A stretch of 64,000 nucleotides of DNA. Source: Leptotrichia buccalis C-1013-b. Its GTDB lineage: Bacteria > Fusobacteriota > Fusobacteriia > Fusobacteriales > Leptotrichiaceae. The position numbers and the translations under genes are program-made. The stretch spans positions 1,736,001 to 1,800,000 of the forward strand of contig NC_013192.1 of assembly GCF_000023905.1 (NCBI RefSeq), written 5' to 3'. The notes under the pieces were generated by a model that was given only the letters and a program-made list of their open reading frames with translations, was not told the origin of the DNA and did not search any database. Positions 7,852-17,364 of this stretch are shown piece by piece. Positions within the stretch are counted from its first letter, which is position 1. Every line of letters starts with the position of its first letter.

Positions 7852-10800
7852 TTATTTAATCTCCATTTCCTCCTCAAAGTCAACTGGATTTTTCCCTTCC
7901 ATTTTTTTCCCTTCGAAATAAACGTTATTTTTATCTTTCCCATATTTCCCACTCATCGTTACTCTAAAACTATCTTTATCCGCTCCATTTATTTTTACAA
8001 ATTTATTTCCATCCATAAAATAAACGCCATTCTTATCTTTGAAATAATTGGAACTATCCATTGGAGAAGTAATTCTTTGAAGAGTTTCTAAATCAATGCC
8101 TTTACTATTCAGTCGAGTTAGTTCTATTGTTTTTTTGTTATCTTCAGTTTCAATAAATTTATAAATACCATTTTTATCAATTAAAATTTTATCATACGAT
8201 AATCCGCCATTAAAATAACTAAAATTATCAGAACTAATCCCTTTTAATTTTTTCCCTTCATAAAAGACGTTATTTTTATCTTTTATCCAAAGCCCGTCTA
8301 TTCCTTCGGCACTATTAACATCTATTCCTTTAACTTTTTCTCCTTCAAAATAAACATTGTTTTTGTCTTTTGCAATAAAAGTATGATTTTCGTTGTCATA
8401 TTTAAATGAATTTGGATCTGCTCCTTCTATTTTCTTAAACTCATTTTCTCCAAAATAATAGAGATTTTTATCGTCTTTATAATAATTTCCGCCTATTTCT
8501 TCAAAATTTTCAAGATTGACTTTTTCATTGATTGGAATTAATTTTATCTCATTTTTTTCTTCATCTTCGTCGATTTTATAAAGTCTGTTTTTATCTTTTA
8601 TAAAATTACTTTGTATTTGTTCAAAACCGTCAGCGACAATCCCATTTATTTTTTTATTTTGATAATAAACATTATTTTTATCCTTTGCAAAATAAATAGA
8701 ACTGCTGTAAGGTGAATTTAAAACTTCAAATGTCGCCAAATCAGCATTTTTTATTTTATAAAGATTATTATCCAAATCATAATAAATATTATTTTTATCT
8801 TTATAATAATAGTCATCAATATGTTCAAAAGTTTTTAAATCTAATCCTTTTATATTTATTTTTCGAGTCTTTATTTCTATATTTTCATTTTCTTTTTCAA
8901 TATCTTCTAAGAAATACAGTCCATTTTTATCTTTTACAATATTGGAACTAATTTTTTCGAAAGTTTTTGCATCAATTCCATCCAATTTATATTCAAATAA
9001 ATAAAGGTTTTTGTCATCTCTCGCAAAAGTATTATCCACCATTTCAAATGTTTTCGGATTTACATAGGATAATTTTTTGAATTTTATTTTACCATCTCTG
9101 TTATCCATAAAATAAACATTGTTTTTGTCTTTATAATATTTGCTATAATATCCTCCAGCAAATTCTAAAGTTGCAACATCCACTCCTTCTATATTTTGCA
9201 CTCTTGGTATGAAAGTTATACCATCATCTGCTCTATCCAAATAAAAAACATTCTTATAATCTTTTATAAAATTCAGATCATTGTCTAATATTTCAAACCC
9301 TTTCGGATTCACACCTTCCAATCTCTGTTTTTCAACATATACACTATTTTTATCCTTTGAAAAAATTCCTGGCTCAAATGTATCTGCATCTGCTCCTTCC
9401 AGTTTTTTTAATTCTTGTTTGTCCCCATCCACCTCAACATAATAAACTGAATTTTTATCTTTATAGAATGTTCCTTTTAAAATATTCTCAAAACTTGCCA
9501 CATCAATGTTCAAATTTTTTATTGGTTTTATTTTTACTTTATTGTTATCAGTTTCATAAATTTGGTACACGCCGTTCTTATCTTTCAAATAATTTTCATC
9601 AAAAATTTTAAGCCCGTCCAATCCTACAAAATCGAGCTTTTTTCCATTATAATAAACATTTTTACTATCCATTCCATAATTTTCTTCTACAACTTTAAAT
9701 GTATTATTATCAGCATTTTTTACTATTTTTATTATCCCGTTTTCATTATCCACAAAATATACATTATTCCTGTCTCTTATATAATCGCTATAATAATAGC
9801 CAACATTATTCAGAACTTCTAAACTATTTATATCAATTTTTAAATCTATTTTTCTTATTTCTCCATTATAAAAATAATACAGATTATTCTTATCTTTTAC
9901 AATATTATTCAGATTAATCATATTCTCGGCACTTTTAACATCAATTCCGCTTTTAATTTTTTTCAAATCGTTATCTGAGTGGTAATAAAAACTGTTTTTA
10001 TCTTTATAATAATCAAAAATTCCAAAATATTTAAATGTATCAAAATCAATATTCAGGTCGTTTATTTTCTTCGTTTTAATTTTTTCAGTTTCTTCATCAT
10101 CTGAATCTTTCTGGCTCTTATACATCAAATAATAATTATTGCCACCTTGAAGGATATAGTTATCCTGCCCTAGTTCTTCAATAACTCTAGCATTATTTGG
10201 ACTAATCTCATCTATTTTTTCTCCAAGATAATAAACTCCATTGTTATCCTTTCCAATTTCCTTGCTCAAAGTAGAAAAGCTATTTCTATCAATATTTTTC
10301 AATTTTACAAAACCTTGTCCATCAGGAAATTCGCCACCATATTTAATGGCAAAAACATTTTTTTTATCGCTAAAATAATAAGTATCTCCCATCATTTCGA
10401 AGCTTACTGCATCAATATCCTTAATGTCTTCATTCCCTTCAATATAAAAAACTCTATTTTTATCTTTTGCTATAAAACTTCCAAACTCCTTAAAACTTTC
10501 AGAATCCACATTTTCCATTTTTTTCCCTTTGTAATAAACATTCTTTTTATCTTTTGCAATATAATAATCCAAAATTTTAAAAGAATTTCTATCCGCTTCT
10601 TTTATCTTATCTATATTTTCATAAATATAGTACACACTATTTTTATCACCAAAATAATTTGTCTCAATTTCTTTATCATTTTCTAAAGTTCTAAAAGTTT
10701 TTACATCAAGTCCATCTACAGATATTTTTTTCGTGTTTATTTCATTGCTTGAAAAAAACAATGCTTGTTCAAGTTTAACTTTATATATATTTTTATCATC

Positions 10801-11094
10801 TTTTATATAGTCTTCATTCAAAATTTCAAACTCTTTGGGCGAAACATTCTTGAGTTTTTTCCCAAGCAAATATACATTTTTATTATCTTTCCCGTAATAG
10901 CTATCCATAACCGTCTTATTTCTACCTTCAAAACTTTCAAAGCTTTTCGTATCCGCTTCCTTCACTTTCGACTTAACTTCAAAATATGGCATTTCATAAT
11001 AAATTTCCCCATTTTCTTTCAAATATTCCGCATTTACAATACTTCCTGCCAAAATAAATAAAACTAGAATTTTTACTAAATTTTTTCTTTTCAT
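7852..11094 (-). CDS. giant secreted DKNYY-repeat protein
   Basis: The 1080-residue product has a signal peptide (MKRKNLVKILVLFILAGS, cleavage likely after VNA at residue 22) and then repeats to the end. By eye about 28 copies of the DKNxVYY core are present, spaced about 33-45 residues, each followed by a GKK or EGKK turn and by a xDxxTFE segment. Variants such as DDKNLYY and DRNNVYF are conservative. No membrane anchor, LPXTG or barrel is seen, so it should be free in the periplasm or on the surface. Function is unknown; a beta-rich fibre or binding surface is inference. It is 67 bases downstream of a smaller paralogue. Confidence 0.85.
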   Translation of the reverse strand: MKRKNLVKILVLFILAGSIVNAEYLKENGEIYYEMPYFEVKSKVKEADTKSFESFEGRNKTVMDSYYGKDNKNVYLLGKKLKNVSPKEFEILNEDYIKDDKNIYKVKLEQALFFSSNEINTKKISVDGLDVKTFRTLENDKEIETNYFGDKNSVYYIYENIDKIKEADRNSFKILDYYIAKDKKNVYYKGKKMENVDSESFKEFGSFIAKDKNRVFYIEGNEDIKDIDAVSFEMMGDTYYFSDKKNVFAIKYGGEFPDGQGFVKLKNIDRNSFSTLSKEIGKDNNGVYYLGEKIDEISPNNARVIEELGQDNYILQGGNNYYLMYKSQKDSDDEETEKIKTKKINDLNIDFDTFKYFGIFDYYKDKNSFYYHSDNDLKKIKSGIDVKSAENMINLNNIVKDKNNLYYFYNGEIRKIDLKIDINSLEVLNNVGYYYSDYIRDRNNVYFVDNENGIIKIVKNADNNTFKVVEENYGMDSKNVYYNGKKLDFVGLDGLKIFDENYLKDKNGVYQIYETDNNKVKIKPIKNLNIDVASFENILKGTFYKDKNSVYYVEVDGDKQELKKLEGADADTFEPGIFSKDKNSVYVEKQRLEGVNPKGFEILDNDLNFIKDYKNVFYLDRADDGITFIPRVQNIEGVDVATLEFAGGYYSKYYKDKNNVYFMDNRDGKIKFKKLSYVNPKTFEMVDNTFARDDKNLYLFEYKLDGIDAKTFEKISSNIVKDKNGLYFLEDIEKENENIEIKTRKINIKGLDLKTFEHIDDYYYKDKNNIYYDLDNNLYKIKNADLATFEVLNSPYSSSIYFAKDKNNVYYQNKKINGIVADGFEQIQSNFIKDKNRLYKIDEDEEKNEIKLIPINEKVNLENFEEIGGNYYKDDKNLYYFGENEFKKIEGADPNSFKYDNENHTFIAKDKNNVYFEGEKVKGIDVNSAEGIDGLWIKDKNNVFYEGKKLKGISSDNFSYFNGGLSYDKILIDKNGIYKFIETEDNKKTIELTRLNSKGIDLETLQRITSPMDSSNYFKDKNGVYFMDGNKFVKINGADKDSFRVTMSGKYGKDKNNVYFEGKKMEGKNPVDFEEEMEIK

Positions 11095-11161
11095 GCACTT
11101 ACTCCTTTTTTATAAGTTTTAATTTTTAGTAAATAAAATACTTTTTTATTTTATCAACTTT

Positions 11162-12235
11162 TTATTCTCTTTCTATTTTTATAAGATTCATATTTTCATC
11201 AATTTTATAAAACTCATTATTATATTTTATCTCATTTTCTACAATTTTAAAGTAATTTGGATTAATATTATTTAACTTTTTCCCTTGATAATAAACATTG
11301 TTTTTATCCTTTGCATATAAGTATTCAATAACTTGAAACGTTTTGTAATCAGCATTTTCTATCTTTTTTATCTCTAAATTTTCTTCATCCACAAAATATA
11401 CATTTTTTTCATCTTTTATATATTCATTACTTTTTTCGCCATTTTTTTCCTTCAAAAATTTAAGTGTTTTTATATCAGCTTCATTTTTAAATTTAATAAG
11501 CGTTTTTCCTTTTTTTATATCATCAGTTTCATCATAATAATAAAAATTATTTTTATCTTTATAAACTCTCATGGAAAAACTTTCAAAAGTATCCCTGTCA
11601 ATTGGGAAATCCATTTTTTTCGCATATATTTTTTCATTCAAATCATTTTCATAAATAAGATAAAAATCATTTCCGCTTTTAATGATATTATCAGGAACGC
11701 TGCTTAACAAAGTCAAAAAATTAAAATTATTCGGACTTATGCCCTTCACTTTTTGCCCATAAAAATACAAATTATTCTTATCTTTCGCATAAAAATAGTC
11801 CAGATAAACAAACGTTTCCAAATCAACTTTTTCATCAATTTTTTTCATATCAAAATAAGCATTGTTCTTATCTTTAAAATAATAATCTCCAACCGATTTA
11901 AGCGTTTTTGTATCCACATCTTTCAATTCCTTTTTTTCATCAGCATCAAAAACAATTTTCTCATCCTTCACAAAATGACTTCCAAATATTTTAGCACTTT
12001 TAGGATCTATTTTTTCAATCTTTTCCCCTTGATAATAAATATTATTCTTATCTTTTGCAAAATCATTTTCCAATATTTCAAATGATTTTTTATCTATATT
12101 TTTTAATATTCTTGTCTTTTCTTCACTCCAGTCCCGATAATAAATTTCTCCATTTCTTTTTATATATTCTGCATTTACAATATTTCCTGCCAAAATTAAC
12201 AACCCAAATATTTTCAACAATTTTTTTATTTTCAT
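11162..12235 (-). CDS. secreted DKNYY-repeat protein
   Basis: The 357-residue paralogue of the 1080-aa neighbour starts with MKIKKLLKIFGLLILAGN and a likely cleavage after VNA. About eight DKNYY units follow; several are worn (DEKIVFDADEKK, and a unit with GNDFYL). The C terminus ends within a unit (YKIDENMNLIKIERE). It lies between the hscC-like gene and the large DKNYY gene in the same direction and is probably co-transcribed with the latter. Its ribosome binding site is AAGGAG, 11 bases before the ATG. Confidence 0.85.
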   Translation of the reverse strand: MKIKKLLKIFGLLILAGNIVNAEYIKRNGEIYYRDWSEEKTRILKNIDKKSFEILENDFAKDKNNIYYQGEKIEKIDPKSAKIFGSHFVKDEKIVFDADEKKELKDVDTKTLKSVGDYYFKDKNNAYFDMKKIDEKVDLETFVYLDYFYAKDKNNLYFYGQKVKGISPNNFNFLTLLSSVPDNIIKSGNDFYLIYENDLNEKIYAKKMDFPIDRDTFESFSMRVYKDKNNFYYYDETDDIKKGKTLIKFKNEADIKTLKFLKEKNGEKSNEYIKDEKNVYFVDEENLEIKKIENADYKTFQVIEYLYAKDKNNVYYQGKKLNNINPNYFKIVENEIKYNNEFYKIDENMNLIKIERE

Positions 12236-12322
12236 AATTATTTTCTCCTTATAAAAAGTTACGCTAATTATTTATAAAAGTCCACAAATCTCAATAAACA
12301 CAATATTTTAAAATTTATTTTT

Positions 12323-14134
12323 CTAATTCCAAAACTCCAGTTCATCTTCTTCCATATTTTCTTTATCTTCATTCTCATTAATATCTAACAAAATATCATC
12401 AATTCCCAAATCATTCATTTCAGGGTCAATTTTATCAAGAAAATTTGTAAATTCCTTTTTAGCCTTTTGAATACTAATTTTATCACCTGTACGAACAATT
12501 AAGCTATATTTGTCTAAATAAGTCGAAATACGATTACGGATTTCCATATTTACAATTTCAGAAAAAATCCTATTCGCTCTTTCTATTAGCAACTTGTCTT
12601 TGTATTGATTTTCTGATTGAATTTTCAATTCTTCTAATATTTTAATTCTTTCATTTTTTTCCTCTTCCGACATTTCCCCATTGATAATAAGTTTATTTCT
12701 CTTTTCTCCTGTACTCAATGCAGTCACTTCTGCTTCCAAAATACCATTTATATCATAAGTAAATCTCACTTCAACATTTTCACGCCCAGCCAAATTTCTT
12801 GGAACATTTATTTCAAAATCTCCTAAAAATAAATTTTCAGCTATATTTAAACTTTCTCCTTGATAAATCGCAATTCTTATCACTGTCTGATTATCTTCAG
12901 TCGTAGAAAAAAATTCAGCTCTACTTGTAGGAACTGTCGCATTTCGAGAAATAATTGGTGCAAATCTTTGTCCAATCACTTCAATTCCAAGCGTAAATGG
13001 ACACACATCTGTCAAAATTCTTTCCTTAAACGCCTTATTTCTTTCCTTCATTCCAACAGTTACTCCAACTCCATAAGCAACAACTGTATCTGGATTTTGA
13101 ACTATTGATACAAGTTTTTTTCCATCAACAAAATTCATATTATCCAAATATGTATTTTCTCCACGCATTTTGTTAAAATATTTTTCTACAAACTCTTCAA
13201 TAATACCAAGTTTTACTCCTCCACCGACTAAAATTACTTTTTCTATCTCATGAGCATTCGTATTTCCGTCTTGCAATGCTTTGTCTATTGCATTTTTTAT
13301 TTTCACAAGTAACGGTTTCACTGCTTCTCTAAATTCTTTCTGAGTAATTTCTGTTTTATAGTTTTTTTCTACAATTTCCATTTCTATTTCTACATCTTTT
13401 ATACTTATTAACTTTTTGACTCTATCAGCCTTCGTGTACAATTTTATTCTTTCATCACGACTCAAATCCAATACAGATTTCTGAATATTTCTCAAAAAAA
13501 TTTCACATATTTTTGTAGTAAAATCTTCCCCGCCAAGCATTGTATCCCCACTTATCGAAATCACTTCCATAATATTCTCAAATGTTTCAAGCAAAGTAAC
13601 ATCAAATGTCCCTCCACCCAAATCAAGCACCAAAAATTTTAAATTTCTATCCAAAATATGACTTCCTAATGACAAAGCAGCAGCTGTCGGTTCATTTATA
13701 AGTCTTTCTACTGTAATTCCTGCCAGTTCTGCCGCTATTTTTGTATCTTTTCTCTGCTTATCATTAAAATACGCCGGAACACTGATAATCGCCCTATCTA
13801 TTTTTTCATTTAGCTGTCTTTCCGCATTTTCCTTCAAATGTTTCAGCACAATCGAAGAAAGCATTTGTGCATCAAAAACTCTATCTTTTATTTTAATTCT
13901 CGCACTTGTCCCCATTTTTCTTTTAAAATTACTTGCAGTTTCTCCAGAATTTCTCATCCTTCTTTCTTTTGCTAATTCCCCTACAATAATATCACCATTT
14001 TCATCAATTCCTACAACAGACGGAATCAAAATATTCCCATACTCATTTTTTACAAATTGTATTTTCCCATTATCATCAATATATGTTGCTAAACTATTCG
14101 TTGTTCCTAAATCAATTCCAATCATTCTTCCCAT
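12323..14134 (-). CDS. hscC: HscC-type Hsp70 chaperone
   Basis: The 603-residue protein has all Hsp70 nucleotide-binding motifs: GIDLGTTNS at the N terminus, LDLGGGTFDVTLLE, INEPTAAALSLG and VILVGGGVKLG. The linker region reads ILTDVCPFTLGIEVIG, then APIISRNATVPTSR and YQGESLNIAENLFLG, which match the E. coli HscC pattern better than DnaK. The lid after the beta domain is shorter than in DnaK (about 638 aa). ATG 14134 is preferred, with AGGAGG 8 bases upstream; an ATG six bases earlier is too close. It overlaps the J-domain gene by 23 bases. In E. coli HscC works with membrane J proteins, matching this neighbour. Confidence 0.85.
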   Translation of the reverse strand: MGRMIGIDLGTTNSLATYIDDNGKIQFVKNEYGNILIPSVVGIDENGDIIVGELAKERRMRNSGETASNFKRKMGTSARIKIKDRVFDAQMLSSIVLKHLKENAERQLNEKIDRAIISVPAYFNDKQRKDTKIAAELAGITVERLINEPTAAALSLGSHILDRNLKFLVLDLGGGTFDVTLLETFENIMEVISISGDTMLGGEDFTTKICEIFLRNIQKSVLDLSRDERIKLYTKADRVKKLISIKDVEIEMEIVEKNYKTEITQKEFREAVKPLLVKIKNAIDKALQDGNTNAHEIEKVILVGGGVKLGIIEEFVEKYFNKMRGENTYLDNMNFVDGKKLVSIVQNPDTVVAYGVGVTVGMKERNKAFKERILTDVCPFTLGIEVIGQRFAPIISRNATVPTSRAEFFSTTEDNQTVIRIAIYQGESLNIAENLFLGDFEINVPRNLAGRENVEVRFTYDINGILEAEVTALSTGEKRNKLIINGEMSEEEKNERIKILEELKIQSENQYKDKLLIERANRIFSEIVNMEIRNRISTYLDKYSLIVRTGDKISIQKAKKEFTNFLDKIDPEMNDLGIDDILLDINENEDKENMEEDELEFWN

Positions 14135-15653
14135 TTTCATTTCCTCCTTGATATTTTTTTAAGACAAATACATCTAATATACTTAATACTTGTTTTGAAA
14201 AATCTTTTAATCGCTTATATCTAATATTTGTAGTTACAATCATTTTTGTAATTATAACTGCATTAAAAAATATATATTGTAATATTAATTTAAAATAAGG
14301 AACATAACCTAAATCTACTGATGCTTCATCACTAGTCTGAATAATTTTTCCTATCAAAATTATTCCACTAATTAATAAAATAGATAAATAACTTGATATC
14401 CCATATTTCTTACTCCATTTAAATTCTTTTTCATTCACAATATTAATCCAATCTATAATTGTAAACAAAATAATTCCTATCATCGCCACATCTTTAAGTA
14501 CATAAATAACACAAATTATTGTGAACATCGCTGCCATCCAAGCCAAAAATTTCAAACAAATTATCGAAATCAAATACAATACCATCATTATTGAACTCAT
14601 TACTGTCATTACAAACTTAAAATTATTTTTTGAGTTTTCTTCATTTTTGTTATTAAAAATTTTCATAGAATTACTAATTTCACGATATGAATTTTTAATT
14701 TTACTTTCGTATTCATCTTTCATCATATGCATTCCAATTCTACGCAACATATATTTAAAAACATTTTTATCTTTTCCTGTTGCATCAAAAGGATACAACG
14801 CAATATTTATTCCGAATACCTTAAAAACCATAACATTCAAGTAATTTTGAATAAATATTTCATATCCATTTTCATTTTCCAAAATATTTTTACTCTTAAT
14901 TTTTTTTGTAATTTCATCTAAAATTTTATTATTTGTCTTAGATTTTCTTTGATTTTTCCCCAAAATATCCAAAACAATGTCATTTTTTTCATTAGAATCA
15001 CCAAGATTATAAATCAAAAGTTTTTTTTCAATCTCAGTTATATTACTCCAATCGTTATTTTTCTCCAAAATTTCCCTAATTTGTTTCTTCTCAAAATCAT
15101 CAAAATTATAATGATATTCAGATAAAAGTATGTCATATTCATATAGTGGACGATTTTCTGAAAAAATAAGTTTTCTGAATTGTTCCAACCACTCAGATAT
15201 TGATTTTTTCTGTTTTTCTTTTTTCTCAAAATTATTTGTATTCTCTTTTTCCTCTTTATTTTTTTCAAAAGTTTTTTCATTTTCATAATTATTCTTATTA
15301 GAAAAAATATCTTCAAATTCACTCGTATTCTTTCCCTCAGAAAAAATATCTTCAAAATTTCCAAAAAAAGATTTTTCTTTATTTTCTTCAAAATTCTTTT
15401 TCACTCTTTCAAAAAACTCTGTATTTTCATTATTTTTCTCAGTCGTCTCATTCTCTGATTTCACTTCATCAAAATCAGATTTTTCAAACTCCAAAGCAAT
15501 CCTATATGCTTCATTAATTCTCATAAACATTTCAGGAAAATCTTCAGGATGATATTTTTTCAACATCTTGGAATATGCAATTTTTATTTTCTTTTTATCA
15601 TCTGTCGGCTCTATTTCCAGTATCTCAAATGCTCCCCTAAACTCCAAAATCAT
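14112..15653 (-). CDS. membrane-anchored J-domain protein (DjlB/DjlC-like) with HPE motif
   Basis: Residues 2-55 form a J domain: FEILEIEPTDDKKKIKIAY, then KKYHPEDFPEMFMRINEAY. The invariant HPD that stimulates Hsp70 ATPase is HPE here (H35-P36-E37). Residues 60-155 are a low-complexity Glu/Asn/Lys linker, 160-330 a globular region, and about five hydrophobic helices follow between 345 and 500, so the J domain is held at the membrane. It immediately precedes and overlaps the hscC gene, the expected partner. Its start follows directly on the stop of a paralogue (TAAGGAGTGATG), so the stop region also supplies its ribosome binding site. A GTG three bases upstream is an alternative start. Confidence 0.8.
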   Translation of the reverse strand: MILEFRGAFEILEIEPTDDKKKIKIAYSKMLKKYHPEDFPEMFMRINEAYRIALEFEKSDFDEVKSENETTEKNNENTEFFERVKKNFEENKEKSFFGNFEDIFSEGKNTSEFEDIFSNKNNYENEKTFEKNKEEKENTNNFEKKEKQKKSISEWLEQFRKLIFSENRPLYEYDILLSEYHYNFDDFEKKQIREILEKNNDWSNITEIEKKLLIYNLGDSNEKNDIVLDILGKNQRKSKTNNKILDEITKKIKSKNILENENGYEIFIQNYLNVMVFKVFGINIALYPFDATGKDKNVFKYMLRRIGMHMMKDEYESKIKNSYREISNSMKIFNNKNEENSKNNFKFVMTVMSSIMMVLYLISIICLKFLAWMAAMFTIICVIYVLKDVAMIGIILFTIIDWINIVNEKEFKWSKKYGISSYLSILLISGIILIGKIIQTSDEASVDLGYVPYFKLILQYIFFNAVIITKMIVTTNIRYKRLKDFSKQVLSILDVFVLKKYQGGNENGKNDWN

Positions 15654-15659
15654 CACTCC

Positions 15660-16549
15660 TTACTTTTTTAAAACAAACACATCTAAAACTTTCTTTGAAA
15701 AATTTTTCAATCGTTTATATCTCAAACGCGAAATTGCTATTGTTTTAAAAAATATCACTAAATTTAAAATCATATACTGGTATACAAGTTCAAATTTAAA
15801 AAACATAGCATAAACATATATTACTGTAATAAAAAAAACATTAAAAAACTCGATTCATTATTTTTATTCCATTCAAAATTTTTTTCTTTTAGCAACACAT
15901 TTATATATTCTGATATTATGGAAAATACAAAAAGTATCCACATAATCATAATTTCATTTAAAAACAAATATAAAATATAACCAAAAATCAACACACCAAC
16001 ATATAAACAACCATACAATTTCAATGCAATACTATCTTTTGAAGATTTCATATCAAAAATATACATCAAATTATTAATTACATTAAATTCATTTTTTAGC
16101 CTATGTGTCATTAATTTGATTATTCTCTTTAATGTATTTGAATTTTCCACATCTTTTTTAGAATACAAAGTTATATTTTTTCCAAATAGTTTAAAAATTT
16201 TAATATCCAAAAAATTTTCAATAAATTTTTCATACCCTTTTTCATTATCTTTTTCTTTTTTGCTTTTAATTTTTTCAGAAATTTCAATTAAATCTTTGTC
16301 AGATACGCCGTCCATTTTATTTAAATTATACTTTAATAGTTTCTTTTCAAATTCCGTTAAATTATAGTTTTGGTTAAATACTCCATCTTCGTTCATAAAT
16401 TTAATAATCATCTGTTTTTCACTTGTATTAAACTTATGATGAAAATTTTGCAAAAATCTGTCATATTTTTCTAACGAACGAACTTCACACAAAAGAAAAT
16501 TAGTAAAATCCAATATCCAATTATACATTTTATCAAAATCCAAAATCAT
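15660..16549 (-). pseudogene. J-less paralogue of the DjlB-like protein, frameshifted
   Basis: The first 242 codons (16549-15821) match the part of the downstream J protein that follows its linker: NGYEIFIQNYLNVMVFKVFG there, KGYEKFIENFLDIKIFKLFG here, and two hydrophobic helices. The frame stops after LMFFLLQ, but another frame continues without a break as FFITVIYVYAMFFKF to RYKRLKNFSKKVLDVFVLKK, the same C terminus as the neighbour (RYKRLKDFSKQ). One base missing from the 8-A tract at 15831-15838 explains it. It has no J domain. Decay, phase variation or a sequencing error are all possible. Confidence 0.75.
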
Positions 16550-16556
16550 TCCCTCT

Positions 16557-17225
16557 CTAAATCTTCTTTGTTTTCAAATAAAACGGCATAAGCAATCTAA
16601 CTCCTTTTAAAAATTCCTTTGTCAAATCTTCAAGATTTTCAAATTTTTTAATTTCTTCCACGTTAAATTTAACAAGTACTTTTCTAATATTTCCCTCTTT
16701 CATATCTTCAAGTAATTTTTTCCTATTTTTCTCATTTCCTTCAATTCTATCCAGCATACAGTTTTCCTTACTTTTTGAAAACTGCACAAAATAATACAGC
16801 GGCTCCTCAATCGGAACTTCCAAAACTTTATTTTGATTTTCAAGCGTATTTTCACCAATTTTACGCTCCACAAAGCTCACTTCCAGCGAAACCCCAACTT
16901 TCTTAGTTTTTTCATTTTTAAAAACTCTCAAAGCAATCCCTGATTCACTTTCAATATCTCCTTCCTGTTTTAAAAATACCCAAAGATAAGGACGAGCAAT
17001 TTGTGCCTGATTCATCCAGCTGCTAACTTTCTGTAATTGAAATCCTTCCATTTTTTCTTCCACAGATTTTGCAATTTCTGTAAAAGCTTTTCGTGCAGCT
17101 TGTCCTTTTTTTCTAAAAAGTTCCATATCTTCCTTTAAATCTCCTGCTTTTTCAGGTTTTATATATTTTCTTTCAGCATAATCTGTATATTCGATTAATG
17201 GTTTGTAGTTAAATTTTTTTGCCAT
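16557..17225 (-). CDS. conserved protein of unknown function next to the HscC cassette
   Basis: The 222-residue protein has no signal peptide or membrane segment. Its ribosome binding site AAAGGAGAA is well placed. Helical N-terminal part (residues 1-75, Lys/Glu rich) is followed by a mixed alpha/beta part with ARPYLWVFLKQEG and ALRVFKNEKTKKVGVSLEV. I do not recognise the family with confidence. It ends 8 bases before the J-less paralogue starts, so it is translated from the same message as the hscC genes. A bidirectional terminator upstream marks the start of this unit. Confidence 0.7.
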   Translation of the reverse strand: MAKKFNYKPLIEYTDYAERKYIKPEKAGDLKEDMELFRKKGQAARKAFTEIAKSVEEKMEGFQLQKVSSWMNQAQIARPYLWVFLKQEGDIESESGIALRVFKNEKTKKVGVSLEVSFVERKIGENTLENQNKVLEVPIEEPLYYFVQFSKSKENCMLDRIEGNEKNRKKLLEDMKEGNIRKVLVKFNVEEIKKFENLEDLTKEFLKGVRLLMPFYLKTKKI

Positions 17226-17286
17226 TTTAATTTCTCCTTTTATTGTAATTTTTTTAAAATTATATCATATTTTCAGAAAATTATTA

Positions 17287-17345
17287 AAACAAAAAACTGT
17301 ATACTTTCTTCATCAAATATAGAAAAAATATACAGTTTTATTTTT
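17287..17345. terminator. bidirectional terminator
   Basis: AAAACTGTATA at 17293-17303 pairs perfectly with TATACAGTTTT at 17329-17339, with T-runs on both strands. It ends the transcription unit that comes from purB and the SUKH gene. Confidence 0.7.
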
Positions 17346-17364
17346 ATTATTTAGAATTTTTTCT

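Noticed and set aside
10315-11061. Several plus-strand Phe/Ile-rich frames opposite the DKNYY genes
   Set aside because: They are reverse readings of the Lys/Asn/Asp-rich repeats and carry no independent signal.
1718-12235. Regular repeats considered as a CRISPR array
   Set aside because: The periodicity is in-frame protein repetition of variable length with diverged codons, not identical direct repeats with unique spacers. No cas genes are present.
15038-15391. Second minus-strand frame inside the J-domain gene
   Set aside because: Poly-Lys/Ile composition, in the low-complexity linker of the J protein in another frame; no ribosome site.
15568-15813. Plus-strand frame over the end of the J-less paralogue
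   Set aside because: The minus strand here encodes the conserved RYKRLKNFSKK tail of the paralogue.
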